Shown piece by piece: positions 34,147-43,336 of a stretch of DNA of 64,000 nt. Source of the DNA: Runella sp. MFBS21 (GTDB lineage Bacteria > Bacteroidota > Bacteroidia > Cytophagales > Spirosomataceae); contig NZ_JARNTW010000026.1 in assembly GCF_029433105.1 (NCBI RefSeq), positions 1 through 64,000 on the forward strand. Direction: 5' to 3'. A program made the position numbers and the translations under genes. The notes beneath the pieces were generated by a model. That model was not told the DNA's origin. It saw only the letters and a program-made list of their open reading frames with translations, and did not search any database. Every line of letters starts with the position of its first letter. Within the stretch, counting starts at the first letter, position 1.

Positions 34147-35234
34147 TAAAAAAAGTTATCATAAGCGGTGGTGGTACAGGTGGACATATCTACCCAGCTA
34201 TTGCTATTGCCAATGCCCTCAAAGCCACCAATCCTTCCATTGAGATTTTGTTTGTAGGTGCTTTAGGAAAAATGGAAATGGAAAAAGTACCCAAAGCTGG
34301 CTATGAAATTATTGGATTGCCTATTTCAGGAATCAAGCGAGAGTTGTCGCTAGATAATCTGTCTTTTCCTATCAAGCTCACAAGGAGTTTGCTAAAAGCC
34401 CGAAGTATTATCAATAGCTTCAAGCCTGATGTAGCGATTGGAGTAGGGGGGTTTGCAAGTGGTCCTCTTCTGATGATTGCTTCTTTGATGGGAATCCCGA
34501 CATTGATACAAGAACAAAATTCGTATGCTGGTATTACCAACAAATTATTAGCTAAAAGAGCGAAAGCTATCTGTGTAGCCTATCCCCACATGGAAGCTTT
34601 TTTTCCAAAAAATAAACTAAAACTTACAGGCAATCCCGTCAGAAGTGATATTCTGAATGTAGAACATAAACACCAACGAGCTTATGAGCATTTTGGACTT
34701 CAACCCAACCGCAAAACACTACTAGTAATAGGAGGAAGCTTAGGTGCAAAAACAATCAATGAAAGCATTGAAGCTGGCTTGAGGTTAATCATAGAGTCGG
34801 GTTATCAAATACTTTGGCAGACGGGCAAACCTTATGCCGACAAGGCTAAATCAGCAGTAGACAATCTAAAAACTCCTTATGTAAAGGCATCGGATTTTAT
34901 CTATGAAATGGATTTGGCTTATGCGTCGGCTGATGTAGTAGTATCGAGGGCAGGAGCTTTGTCTGTGTCAGAGCTATGCTTGGTAGCAAAACCAGCCATT
35001 TTAGTCCCTTTTCCATTTGCCTCTGAGGATCATCAAACCAAAAACGCGATGAGCCTCGTAGAACAAAATGCAGCTTTACTTGTAAAAGACAAAGACGCCA
35101 AAGAAGAACTTGTTCAGACGGCGTTGAGGCTCTTACAAGATACTGCCAAACAACGTGAATTAAGTATTAACATCAAAAAATTAGCAAAACCTGATGCCGC
35201 CATGGATATTGCTCAAGCTATTCTACAGCTTTAA
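34143..35234 (+). CDS. murG: UDP-GlcNAc--undecaprenyl-PP-MurNAc-pentapeptide transferase
   Basis: 363 aa. It converts lipid I to lipid II on the inner face of the membrane. It has the family motifs GGGTGGHIYPAIAIANAL (G loop 1), GVGGFASGPLL, QEQNSYAGITNKLLA, the second nucleotide-sugar loop GGSLGAKTINE, and RAGALSVSELCLVAKPAILVPFP (shown in parts: the donor-binding region). Length is normal for the GT28 family. It overlaps ftsW by 4 bp and is 69 bp from murC; a small TGTAGAT/ATCTACA stem lies in that gap. Confidence 0.97.
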   Translation: MIKKVIISGGGTGGHIYPAIAIANALKATNPSIEILFVGALGKMEMEKVPKAGYEIIGLPISGIKRELSLDNLSFPIKLTRSLLKARSIINSFKPDVAIGVGGFASGPLLMIASLMGIPTLIQEQNSYAGITNKLLAKRAKAICVAYPHMEAFFPKNKLKLTGNPVRSDILNVEHKHQRAYEHFGLQPNRKTLLVIGGSLGAKTINESIEAGLRLIIESGYQILWQTGKPYADKAKSAVDNLKTPYVKASDFIYEMDLAYASADVVVSRAGALSVSELCLVAKPAILVPFPFASEDHQTKNAMSLVEQNAALLVKDKDAKEELVQTALRLLQDTAKQRELSINIKKLAKPDAAMDIAQAILQL

Positions 35235-35303
35235 TGATATTTTGGTCGGTGAATCTCGTTAATATACGTTGTAGATATTTCATCTACACAAAACCTCAAA
35301 ACC

Positions 35304-36719
35304 ATGCAGATTTCTGATTATAAAAATATTTATTTTCTGGGTATCGGAGGTATTGGCATGAGTGCGCTAGCTCGATGGTTCAATATCAATGGCTTTCAAG
35401 TAGCAGGATATGACCGTACAGCGACAACTCTCACCGACACTCTCCAACAAGAAGGAATATCTGTTCATTTTGATGATTCTATTGATTTAATTCCTTCGGC
35501 TTTCTTAGAAAATCCGACTCAAACTTTGGTAGTTTTTACGCCCGCTATTCCCAAAGACCATCAAGAATACAACTATCTCATCAACAATCATTTTCCTTTA
35601 CTTAAGCGTTCAAAAGTTTTAGGGTTGATTGCCAACGAAATGTACACTATCGGAATCGCTGGTACGCACGGAAAAACTACTACATCTTCCATGACAGCCC
35701 ATTTGCTAAGACATTCAAATGTCAACTGCGCGGCTTTTTTGGGAGGAATTACCCAGAATTACGGAACCAATATGCTTCTCAATAAACCCAGTGAAGATTT
35801 GAGTTCCGTTCCTTGCGTAGTAGAAGCTGATGAATTTGACCGTTCATTTCTAACCCTGTTTCCAGAGATTGCCGTAGTTACCTCAACTGACGCCGACCAC
35901 TTGGATATTTATGGTGACCACCACGCTGTTTTGGATTCTTTTTCTGCTTATGTAAGTCAAATTAAACCTACGGGGCAGCTATTCATGAAAAAAGGGCTAG
36001 CACTCGCCCAAAAAACTCAAGCAAAAGTGTGGGAATACTCCCTAAACGAAGGAGATTACCATGCACAAAATATTCGTATCGAAAATGCCTGTTTTATTTT
36101 TGATGTCGTACATCCTAGTGGAATTATAAAAGAACTAGAGCTAAAAGTACCAGGGTTTCATAATGTCGAAAATGCGATTGCTGCTATTGCTATTGGTCTA
36201 ACGATAGGACTCACTGATGATCAAATCCGAGAGGCCATTGCTACTTTTGGAGGAGTAAAACGTAGATTTGAATACTACTTAAAAACAGATTCTCATGTGT
36301 TAATTGATGATTATGCCCACCATCCAGCAGAAGTGGCGGCATTTCTATCATCATTGAAGGCTTTATATCCTGACCGGCACGTAACGGCGATTTTTCAACC
36401 TCATTTGTATAGCCGCACTAGAGATTTTGCGCTTGAATTTGCCCAAAGTTTATCCATAGCCGACAGCGTAGTGTTGTTAGAGATTTATCCTGCTCGAGAG
36501 CTTCCTATAGAGGGCGTCTCTTCAGATTTAATTTTTAAGCACATTACATGTGACAAAATGCTGTGTTTTAAGTCTGACTTAATAAACGTTATAAAAAACC
36601 GTTCAACCGATGTCATAGCTACAATTGGCGCAGGCGATATAGATACATATATCGAACCTCTAAAACAACTAATTCAAGATTCTATTCCTTTCTCTGGCTT
36701 TCACTCAGAAAGTCAGTAA
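35304..36719 (+). CDS. murC: UDP-N-acetylmuramate--L-alanine ligase
   Basis: 471 aa. It adds L-Ala to UDP-MurNAc. Motifs: FLGIGGIGMSALARWF (uridine-binding Rossmann), GIAGTHGKTTTSSM (ATP loop), EADEFDRSFLTL, TSTDADHLDIYGDH, DDYAHHPAEVAAFL and IFQPHLYSRTRDF. These fit MurC rather than the related recycling ligase Mpl, and the place in the dcw cluster agrees. It is followed by ftsQ after 13 bp. Confidence 0.96.
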   Translation: MQISDYKNIYFLGIGGIGMSALARWFNINGFQVAGYDRTATTLTDTLQQEGISVHFDDSIDLIPSAFLENPTQTLVVFTPAIPKDHQEYNYLINNHFPLLKRSKVLGLIANEMYTIGIAGTHGKTTTSSMTAHLLRHSNVNCAAFLGGITQNYGTNMLLNKPSEDLSSVPCVVEADEFDRSFLTLFPEIAVVTSTDADHLDIYGDHHAVLDSFSAYVSQIKPTGQLFMKKGLALAQKTQAKVWEYSLNEGDYHAQNIRIENACFIFDVVHPSGIIKELELKVPGFHNVENAIAAIAIGLTIGLTDDQIREAIATFGGVKRRFEYYLKTDSHVLIDDYAHHPAEVAAFLSSLKALYPDRHVTAIFQPHLYSRTRDFALEFAQSLSIADSVVLLEIYPARELPIEGVSSDLIFKHITCDKMLCFKSDLINVIKNRSTDVIATIGAGDIDTYIEPLKQLIQDSIPFSGFHSESQ

Positions 36720-36732
36720 AGTCAAATTTATT

Positions 36733-37497
36733 ATGAAACGCTGGATTTGGTATATACTCGGAGCTCTTGTGGTTTTAGCGCTTGTGATTTTTGTAGAAAT
36801 ACAGCAATCACACAAGCTCTGCAAGGGAATAATTGTCAAATTAGACCCAAATGCGGAATACCCTTTCTTTAGCGAACAAGACATAAAAGACCTTGTCACC
36901 TTAAAAGGTGTAGACGAGATAAAAGGCATGTCTTTCTCTGATATAAAACTAAAAGGCCTCGAAAAAAGAGTCCTAAAAAACCGTTTGATAAAAAATTGTC
37001 AAGTATTTCGAGATTTATCTGGAAATTTGGTCGTATCTATAGAACAACATAGACCTATCGGGCGCCTTTTAGGTATCCAAACAGCAGAAAACCAAATTTT
37101 ATCGGCCCAAAATGGCGGATACTTGACCGAGACCGGAGATTTTGTCCCGTTGTCGAGCAAGTTTGCCGCACGTACGGTTATTTTATCCGGAGGATTTTTT
37201 AGTAAACAACAAAACATAAAATCGAGTAAAGGGCAAAAAGTGGTAAGCTTCCTGAAAGAGTTGCAACAAAACTCATTTTGGAAAGCTCAAGTAGCTGAAG
37301 TAGTAATAGATGACGATAGTGAATTGACGCTTATTCCCCAAGTAGGTCATCATCAAATCGACTTTGGGCTACCCGAGGATGCAAACATTAAGTTTGATAA
37401 ATTAAAAGTTTTTTACAAAACTATATTACCTCTCAAAGGCTGGGATAGATATAAAAAAGTCAGTGTGAAGTTTAAAAACCAGATTGTGTGTGAATAA
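36733..37497 (+). CDS. ftsQ: Cell division protein FtsQ/DivIB
   Basis: 254 aa. A short cytoplasmic N-terminus, one transmembrane helix (about 5-24) and a periplasmic part with a POTRA-like domain (about 45-110: PFFSEQDIKDLVTLKGVDEIKG, here in parts) and the FtsQ beta domain. Sequence similarity in this family is low, so the call also rests on the location between murC and ftsA. FtsQ bridges FtsB/FtsL with the cytoplasmic ring. The motif HRPIGRLLG fits the typical post-POTRA EHRPIAR segment of Bacteroidota FtsQ. Confidence 0.88.
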   Translation: MKRWIWYILGALVVLALVIFVEIQQSHKLCKGIIVKLDPNAEYPFFSEQDIKDLVTLKGVDEIKGMSFSDIKLKGLEKRVLKNRLIKNCQVFRDLSGNLVVSIEQHRPIGRLLGIQTAENQILSAQNGGYLTETGDFVPLSSKFAARTVILSGGFFSKQQNIKSSKGQKVVSFLKELQQNSFWKAQVAEVVIDDDSELTLIPQVGHHQIDFGLPEDANIKFDKLKVFYKTILPLKGWDRYKKVSVKFKNQIVCE

Positions 37498-37572
37498 CCC
37501 CTTTTTCTATTACTAAAACAAACTGATGAGGATTTTGTGTGGAAACACTTTACACCCTAACACCATATAATC

Positions 37573-38934
37573 ATGTCAGAAAATAATGTATTTCACCTAG
37601 GAATTGACATTGGTAGTACCAAGGTCGCAGCGGTTTTGGCTAAATTAAAAAAGCACAATAACCATTCAATGTTAGAAGTGATAGGCCTTGGCTCCGCTCG
37701 TAACGAGGGAGTTTATAGGGGAATTATTAACAATCCTATCAAAACCAAAGATGCTATTCGTCAGGCATTGGAGCTGGCCGCAAAAAAAGCTCAAATGGCG
37801 GATTTGTTGCACTACCCACTCACTGCAACTGTCAATGTAAGTGGTACGCATTTAGAAACTACCTCCGAAACTGGATCCATTACTTGTAAATCAACTTTTG
37901 TACAAGGGGATGATGTAGCGGCATTATTGGCTGATATGCAACAAACTTTTGATTCTGATACCAATCAAATCATTCATTTATTGCCGCTAAAATTTGCGGT
38001 AGGAGACCAACATGACATCAAAGACCCTGTAGGGCATACGGGTCTTAAACTGAGCGGAAACTTCCAAATAGTAACCGCAAAAAAATCAGCGATTCACCAA
38101 ATCAGGGATTCGTTACAAAAAGCTAATATTCAAGTAGATGAAGAAGATGGCTTTGCAGCTTCTCCTTTAGCTTCGGGGCTTGCTGTTTTGTCAGAAGACC
38201 ATAAAAACTTAGGAGTGGTTTTGGTAGATATTGGCGGAGGCACCACCGATATTGCTATCTATCACGAAGGCTTGCTAAGGCATGCTGCTGTACTTCCTTT
38301 TGGAGGAAATCACATCACCAACGACATCAAAGAAGGTTGTAATCTTACTCACGAAAGTGCCGAAGAAGCAAAAACCACCTTGGGAGAAACCAATCCTGAT
38401 GCTTGTAGTCTCAATACCATTTTGATGGTACCCACGGCTGATGGCATTCCTCCAATTGAGATTGTAGCTCGTAACATTGTTTTGATAGCTCGCGCTCGTC
38501 TGCGTGAAATTGCAGCATTGGTTTTTGCCGAAATCAAAAAAGCAGGTTATGAACATAAGCTTAGAGCAGGTGTGATCCTTACGGGCGGTACTTCTAAGAT
38601 AAATGGTATCGATTCGATTTTTAGAGATGTTACGAAAATGCATGTTCAAATTGGGAAACCTCAAAACTTAGAACGATTCAATGCACCTATTCATGACTCT
38701 CTTGTGAATGATCCCTCTTATGCTACAGCTCTTGGGCTTGCATGGTCAAGTATCAAACCACTTGATAAGCGTGTTGAAAAAAAATCAAAACAAGAGAAAG
38801 AGCAGGAGAAGAAAAAAACAAACAGCAGCATTTGGGGAAATTTTGGGATTAGAGATATTAAAATCAAAGAAGTAGGATCTTATATCTGGAAAGGTCTTAT
38901 GCACGATGATATGGAGGGAAAAGATAAATATTAG
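37573..38934 (+). CDS. ftsA: Cell division protein FtsA
   Basis: 453 aa actin-fold ATPase that anchors FtsZ to the membrane. Phosphate 1 is HLGIDIGSTKVAAVLA, phosphate 2 VVLVDIGGGTTDIAIY, and the adenosine motif RAGVILTGGTSKINGI. The 1C subdomain lies between the two phosphate motifs. After a Lys/Glu-rich linker, the C-terminus carries an amphipathic segment (IKEVGSYIWKGLMHDD) suited for membrane attachment. It lies 75 bp after ftsQ and 50 bp before ftsZ. Confidence 0.96.
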   Translation: MSENNVFHLGIDIGSTKVAAVLAKLKKHNNHSMLEVIGLGSARNEGVYRGIINNPIKTKDAIRQALELAAKKAQMADLLHYPLTATVNVSGTHLETTSETGSITCKSTFVQGDDVAALLADMQQTFDSDTNQIIHLLPLKFAVGDQHDIKDPVGHTGLKLSGNFQIVTAKKSAIHQIRDSLQKANIQVDEEDGFAASPLASGLAVLSEDHKNLGVVLVDIGGGTTDIAIYHEGLLRHAAVLPFGGNHITNDIKEGCNLTHESAEEAKTTLGETNPDACSLNTILMVPTADGIPPIEIVARNIVLIARARLREIAALVFAEIKKAGYEHKLRAGVILTGGTSKINGIDSIFRDVTKMHVQIGKPQNLERFNAPIHDSLVNDPSYATALGLAWSSIKPLDKRVEKKSKQEKEQEKKKTNSSIWGNFGIRDIKIKEVGSYIWKGLMHDDMEGKDKY

Positions 38935-38984
38935 CCCTATTCAAACTAAAATCTTTCTCACCAATTGTTTATATTTAAAAAAAT

Positions 38985-40490
38985 ATGGTTTTTGCAAGAA
39001 AAAACTATTTTGACCACGACTACGAGTTCGTCATGGAAAATTCACAACATTCGGAAGAGGCTCCCATTATAAAAGTAATCGGGGTAGGAGGGGGAGGTAG
39101 CAATGCCGTCAACCACATGTATAAAAAGGGCATCAAAGATGTGGTGTTTGTCGTTTCTAATACCGACAAGCAGGCATTATTGAGAAGTCCTATCGAAAAT
39201 AAAATTCAGCTAGGAGCCGAAATGTTGAAAGGTCTCGGAGCTGGAACTGACTCTGCCACTGGAAGAAAAGCCGCAGAAGAAAGTATTGAGTATATCAGGC
39301 AGCTTATGCAACCTCCCACCCAAATGGTTTTTATTACGGCCGGTATGGGAGGAGGTACGGGTACTGGAGCTGCCCCTGTGATAGCTCAAGTAGCCAAAGA
39401 AATGGGAATGTTGACGGTAGCTGTGGTGACTGCCCCCTACAGCCACGAAGGTCGAACCAAGAAAAATCAAGCCTTAGAAGGTATCAATGCTCTCAAAGAT
39501 CACTGCGATACGGTGTTGGTCATCCTAAACGACGAATTGGCCAAGCTTTATGGTAAACTTCCTATTTTGAGGGCCTATGAACACGCCGATAACGTGTTAT
39601 CCAATGCCGTGAAAAGTATTGCAGAGATTATTACCGTACACGGTAGTGTCAACTCTGACTTTATGGACGTCAAAAAAGTACTAGAAAATGCGGGTACTTC
39701 GGTGATGAGTTCGGCATCTGCTTCGGGAGAAAACCGCGCAGAATTAGCCATAGAAGCAGCGTTAAATTCGCCACTTCTCAACAATAGAGATATTAGAGGT
39801 GCCCAAAAAATCTTGATTACTCTTGCTTCGAGCACTCAAGAAGAGTACATGGCAACGCTTGACGAACAAATGGCTATTACAAACTACATCGAAAGTTTGA
39901 TTGGCGATGAAGCAGATATGTGCAAAGTAGGGGTTATTTTTGATGATTCTCTTCAAGAAAAACTCTTGGTGACAGTTATTGCAGCTGGATTTGAAGATTC
40001 ACATTTACCTTTCCATTATGATTCTACTGGTGTAAAACCCATAAAAAAAGACGCAAATGGGAGTTCTGTAGAACCATCAACTACCACTCCTCAATCTCAG
40101 ACCAAGCCATCTATAGTCAAAGAAGTAGGTGAAACAACCCCTACGACAAATCCTGTTCCGGTCCCATCTGAAGCAGCGAAGCCACCAACAATCACCGTAG
40201 AGTATACCCAAACGCCCAACAATACAGAGCCCCCTCAGCCTCCAAAAATTGAGAGTGAAGCGGCTCAACCAGCAGATAAACATTCTTCTTCAAAGCCATA
40301 CACTACTCCCGAGCCTCAAGAAGATCCTGCCATTTTGGATAAATTGGTCAAAGACATTACTAATGGCAGATATAGCGCAAGTGACTTAGAAAAGCCCGCA
40401 TATTTGCGCCAAAACGTAGTCTTATACTCCAAACCAAACTTGCCCGAAGAAGCGTTTATAATGGTTAAACTTGATAAACATAAACGATAA
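38985..40490 (+). CDS. ftsZ: Cell division protein FtsZ
   Basis: 501 aa tubulin homologue that forms the division ring. Nucleotide-binding GVGGGGSNAVNHM, the tubulin signature MGGGTGTGAAP (about 121-131), and the T7 region with NSDFMDVKKVL. The globular core ends near 335. A Pro/Thr/Glu-rich linker (about 350-450) leads to a conserved end segment (DLEKPAYLRQNVVLYS), probably the peptide that binds FtsA, followed by a short basic tail. An alternative ATG at 39033 would remove 16 residues before the conserved core. A terminator-like hairpin lies 40 bp after the stop, inside the next gene. Confidence 0.98.
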   Translation: MVFARKNYFDHDYEFVMENSQHSEEAPIIKVIGVGGGGSNAVNHMYKKGIKDVVFVVSNTDKQALLRSPIENKIQLGAEMLKGLGAGTDSATGRKAAEESIEYIRQLMQPPTQMVFITAGMGGGTGTGAAPVIAQVAKEMGMLTVAVVTAPYSHEGRTKKNQALEGINALKDHCDTVLVILNDELAKLYGKLPILRAYEHADNVLSNAVKSIAEIITVHGSVNSDFMDVKKVLENAGTSVMSSASASGENRAELAIEAALNSPLLNNRDIRGAQKILITLASSTQEEYMATLDEQMAITNYIESLIGDEADMCKVGVIFDDSLQEKLLVTVIAAGFEDSHLPFHYDSTGVKPIKKDANGSSVEPSTTTPQSQTKPSIVKEVGETTPTTNPVPVPSEAAKPPTITVEYTQTPNNTEPPQPPKIESEAAQPADKHSSSKPYTTPEPQEDPAILDKLVKDITNGRYSASDLEKPAYLRQNVVLYSKPNLPEEAFIMVKLDKHKR

Positions 40491-40493
40491 ATC

Positions 40494-41198
40494 GTGGCTT
40501 TAGAAAAAATACAAAACGAACTAATAAGTAAAGGCAGCCCCAAAAAGGCTGCCTTTCTTTCTCATTTTTTTAAAACAGGAAAAGGGCAATACGGAGAAGG
40601 CGATGTTTTTCTAGGAGTTACAATGCCTCAAATACGTCTTCTTGTAAAGAAATATTCAGATTTGCCTATTGAAGATTGGGTTCAACTTCTTCATAGCCCT
40701 TATCACGAATTCAGAATGGCTGCTTTACTTGGGTTGATGTTTCGATTCCAAAAATCAAAAAAAGATGAAGTAGTACAAAAGATTATTTTTGATATATATA
40801 TAACCAACTTCGAATTCATCAACAATTGGGACTTAGTGGATGTCACCTGTCGTGATATAGTGGGAGCCTATTTGTTTCGACGAGATCGAGCTGTTCTTTA
40901 TCAATTAGCTACCCAAAGCATTTTATGGGCTCAACGAACCGCAATTGTATCTACTTGGTATTTTATCAAACACGGGCAGTTTATTGATACTCTCCAAATT
41001 TCCGAGTTGCTCCTTTCTCATTCTCACGACCTTATTCACAAAGCTGTAGGCTGGATGCTTAGAGAAGCAGGAAAACGCGATGAGCTGGTTTTAGAAGAGT
41101 TTTTAGATACACATATTCACCAAATGCCTCGCACAGCTCTGCGCTATGCCATAGAGCGTTTTCCAGAATCTAAACGCAAGTATTATCTCTCTCTTTGA
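40494..41198 (+). CDS. DNA alkylation repair protein, AlkD-like
   Basis: 234 aa, GTG start 3 bp after the ftsZ stop; no ATG is available in frame before the conserved N-terminus. It is built of HEAT-like helical repeats and matches the AlkD family: FFKTGKGQYGEGDVFLGVTMPQIR, WVQLLHSPYHEFRMAALLGL, NNWDLVDVTCRDIVGAYL and HKAVGWMLREAGKRD. AlkD glycosylases remove bulky or cationic alkylated purines without base flipping. The first codons contain a strong 10-bp hairpin (40530-40556) that may stop much of the ftsZ transcript. Confidence 0.92.
   Translation: MALEKIQNELISKGSPKKAAFLSHFFKTGKGQYGEGDVFLGVTMPQIRLLVKKYSDLPIEDWVQLLHSPYHEFRMAALLGLMFRFQKSKKDEVVQKIIFDIYITNFEFINNWDLVDVTCRDIVGAYLFRRDRAVLYQLATQSILWAQRTAIVSTWYFIKHGQFIDTLQISELLLSHSHDLIHKAVGWMLREAGKRDELVLEEFLDTHIHQMPRTALRYAIERFPESKRKYYLSL
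40530..40573 (+). terminator. Terminator-like hairpin inside the AlkD-like gene
   Basis: Perfect stem AAAGGCAGCC (40530-40539)/GGCTGCCTTT (40547-40556) with a 7-nt loop, then CTTTCTTTCTCATTTTTTT. It lies 40 bp after the ftsZ stop but within codons 13-21 of the AlkD-like gene, so it may act as a partial terminator at the end of the dcw cluster. Confidence 0.55.
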
Positions 41199-41226
41199 TG
41201 CTTAGATAAAAAACTTAGTATCTTTG
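41194..41226 (+). promoter_or_regulatory. Bacteroidota-type promoter of accD
   Basis: TTTG (41194-41197), 21 nt, TATCTTTG (41219-41226). The -33 element overlaps the stop codon of the AlkD-like gene. The expected start of transcription is near 41233, giving a leader of about 90 nt. Confidence 0.7.
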
Positions 41227-41321
41227 AGCCCACTTCGCCGTTGAGGGCTAAAATACGTTCCACCTAAAAGTATTTTTCAAATCTCGGCAACTCATCTATA
41301 AACTGTTAACTGTTGACTTTT

Positions 41322-42164
41322 ATGTCTTGGTTTACTAGAAAAGAAAGAGGTATTCAAACACCTACTGAAATGAAACGAGAAGCCCCTGATGGGCTTTGGT
41401 ATCAATGTCCCAGCTGTAAGCATGTGATGCATACTCGGGAGCACAAACTCAACGCTTATACTTGTATAAAGTGTAGTTATCACGAAAAAATTGGGTCAGA
41501 AGCATATTTTGGAATCTTGTTTGATAATACTGATTACACCGAACTTGACTCCAACATGACCTCTGGAGACCCCCTTCAATTTGAAGACACAAAAAAATAC
41601 CCTGATAGAATTCGTGATACCATAAAAAAAACAGGACTCAAAGATGCTGTACGCACCGCTTATGGCAAAATGGATGAAATCGATATTGTAGTAAGTTGCA
41701 TGGATTTTAATTTTATCGGCGGCTCTATGGGTTCGGTAGTGGGTGAAAAAATTGCGAGAGGAATTGATCATGCTCTCAAGCACAAAAAACCTTTCTTGAT
41801 GATTTCACGCTCAGGAGGAGCCCGCATGATGGAAGCAGGATATTCACTTATGCAAATGGCTAAAACCTCTGCTAAGTTGGCTTTATTATCAGAAGCAGGT
41901 ATTCCATATGTATCTTTACTCACAGATCCTACAACTGGCGGTGTTACAGCTTCTTATGCAATGTTAGGAGATTTCAATATTGCCGAACCTGGTGCTTTGA
42001 TCGGTTTTGCAGGGCCAAGAGTTATTAGAGAGACCATAGGCAAAGATTTACCTAAAGGTTTTCAAAGTGCAGAGTTTGTATTAGAGCATGGCTTTTTAGA
42101 TTTCATTGTCGATCGCAAAGACTTGAAAGACAAATTAGCGAGCTTACTTCGCATGCTTCAATAG
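41322..42164 (+). CDS. accD: Acetyl-CoA carboxylase carboxyltransferase subunit beta
   Basis: 280 aa from the ATG at 41322; an upstream in-frame TTG at 41313 is less likely because the family starts MSWF. With AccA it transfers the carboxyl group from biotin to acetyl-CoA, making malonyl-CoA for fatty acid synthesis. A zinc ribbon with Cys 29, 32, 48 and 51 is followed by the crotonase-like carboxyltransferase core ([66 protein letters not shown]). Full length. A terminator follows. Confidence 0.97.
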   Translation: MSWFTRKERGIQTPTEMKREAPDGLWYQCPSCKHVMHTREHKLNAYTCIKCSYHEKIGSEAYFGILFDNTDYTELDSNMTSGDPLQFEDTKKYPDRIRDTIKKTGLKDAVRTAYGKMDEIDIVVSCMDFNFIGGSMGSVVGEKIARGIDHALKHKKPFLMISRSGGARMMEAGYSLMQMAKTSAKLALLSEAGIPYVSLLTDPTTGGVTASYAMLGDFNIAEPGALIGFAGPRVIRETIGKDLPKGFQSAEFVLEHGFLDFIVDRKDLKDKLASLLRMLQ

Positions 42165-42180
42165 TGCTATATTTAAGCAT

Positions 42181-42220
42181 AAAGCCGCAATTTCATTTTG
42201 TCATTGCGGCTTTATTTTTT
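42181..42220 (+). terminator. Terminator of accD
   Basis: Perfect 11-bp stem 42181-42191/42203-42213, 11-nt loop, then ATTTTTT. It lies 16 bp after the accD stop codon. Confidence 0.85.
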
Positions 42221-42234
42221 AAATCCTTCTTCTT

Positions 42235-43206
42235 ATGCGTTTAGTATCTCATCCAGTATTGTGCAATTACTACGTGACTTATCGCTGCAATGCTACTTGT
42301 GGTTTTTGTGACATATGGGAGAGGCCTTCACCCTACATTACGCTTGAGAATGCTAAATCAAATTTTAAAGCGCTAAAAAAATTAGGAGTTAAAGTTGTTG
42401 ATTTCACGGGCGGTGAACCTCTTTTACACCGCCAAATTGACGAATTGCTCAGAGAAGCAAAAAAAGCGGGTCTCATTACCACAATCACTACCAACGGTCT
42501 TCTCTATCCTAAATACGCATCTCGTCTGAGAGGTTTAGTGGACATGCTTCATTTTTCACTTGATTCGCCTAACAGAGACGAGCACGATCAATCACGTGGC
42601 GTCAAATGTTTTGATAAAGTAATGGAGTCTATCCAAATTGCTAAATCATATAATGAACGCCCCGATATTTTGTTTACGGTGTTTGAAACCAACATCCACC
42701 AGATTCAACAACTCTGGGATGAAATATGCCTACCCAACGATTTGGTTTTGATTTTAAATCCGGTTTTTGAATATAATCAAGTAGGTGCTCAGCTTTCGAC
42801 CAAAGCCCTTCAAGAATTAAGAGAATGGGGCAAAAGAAAGAATGTATATCTGAATGATGCCTTTATCCAACTTCGTTTAGACGGCGGTAATCATACCTCT
42901 GATCCTGTGTGTTTAGCAGGTAGTACAACCATTGTGATTTCGCCCGAGAATAAAATTATCCTGCCTTGCTATCATCTTGGCTTGAAAGAATATGCCATCG
43001 AAAACAATCTTTTCGAGCTTTATCAATCCCCCGAAATTCAACAGCTAGTGGCATTAGAAGGTCGTCTTCCTGCCTGTGAAGGTTGTGCGATCAATTGCTA
43101 TATGCAGCCTTCTTTTGCCGTTAAAATCAACAAATATTGGTGGAAAGCACTTCCTAGTACAATGAAATATAACTTCATCAAAGGTACTTGGAAGCAGTTG
43201 TTTTGA
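42235..43206 (+). CDS. Radical SAM protein with SPASM-like C-terminus
   Basis: 323 aa. The [4Fe-4S]-SAM cluster motif CNATCGFC uses Cys 18, 22 and 25, followed by the GGEPLLH motif that binds SAM. The C-terminal part carries more Cys in two groups (DPVCLAGS and LPCYHLG, then LPACEGCAINC), which suggests an auxiliary iron-sulfur cluster as in SPASM/twitch enzymes. Such enzymes modify peptides, sugars or lipids (for example hopanoid or lipid modification); no partner peptide or pathway gene is adjacent, so the reaction is unknown. Confidence 0.88.
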   Translation: MRLVSHPVLCNYYVTYRCNATCGFCDIWERPSPYITLENAKSNFKALKKLGVKVVDFTGGEPLLHRQIDELLREAKKAGLITTITTNGLLYPKYASRLRGLVDMLHFSLDSPNRDEHDQSRGVKCFDKVMESIQIAKSYNERPDILFTVFETNIHQIQQLWDEICLPNDLVLILNPVFEYNQVGAQLSTKALQELREWGKRKNVYLNDAFIQLRLDGGNHTSDPVCLAGSTTIVISPENKIILPCYHLGLKEYAIENNLFELYQSPEIQQLVALEGRLPACEGCAINCYMQPSFAVKINKYWWKALPSTMKYNFIKGTWKQLF

Positions 43207-43233
43207 CACTTTGGTGATTGTTATCTAATTTTG
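43202..43233 (+). promoter_or_regulatory. Bacteroidota-type promoter of ybeY
   Basis: TTTG (43202-43205), 20 nt, TAATTTTG (43226-43233). The -33 element overlaps the TGA of the radical SAM gene. The leader to the ybeY start would be about 95 nt. Confidence 0.7.
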
Positions 43234-43336
43234 TATCCTATTTATAACTTCCTCAAACTTTATTGGGTGAGTTATTTATCTTACAGAATCTTCTATCGAT
43301 TTTGCTCACATTGTAGTATCAATCACCAACTCTTAT

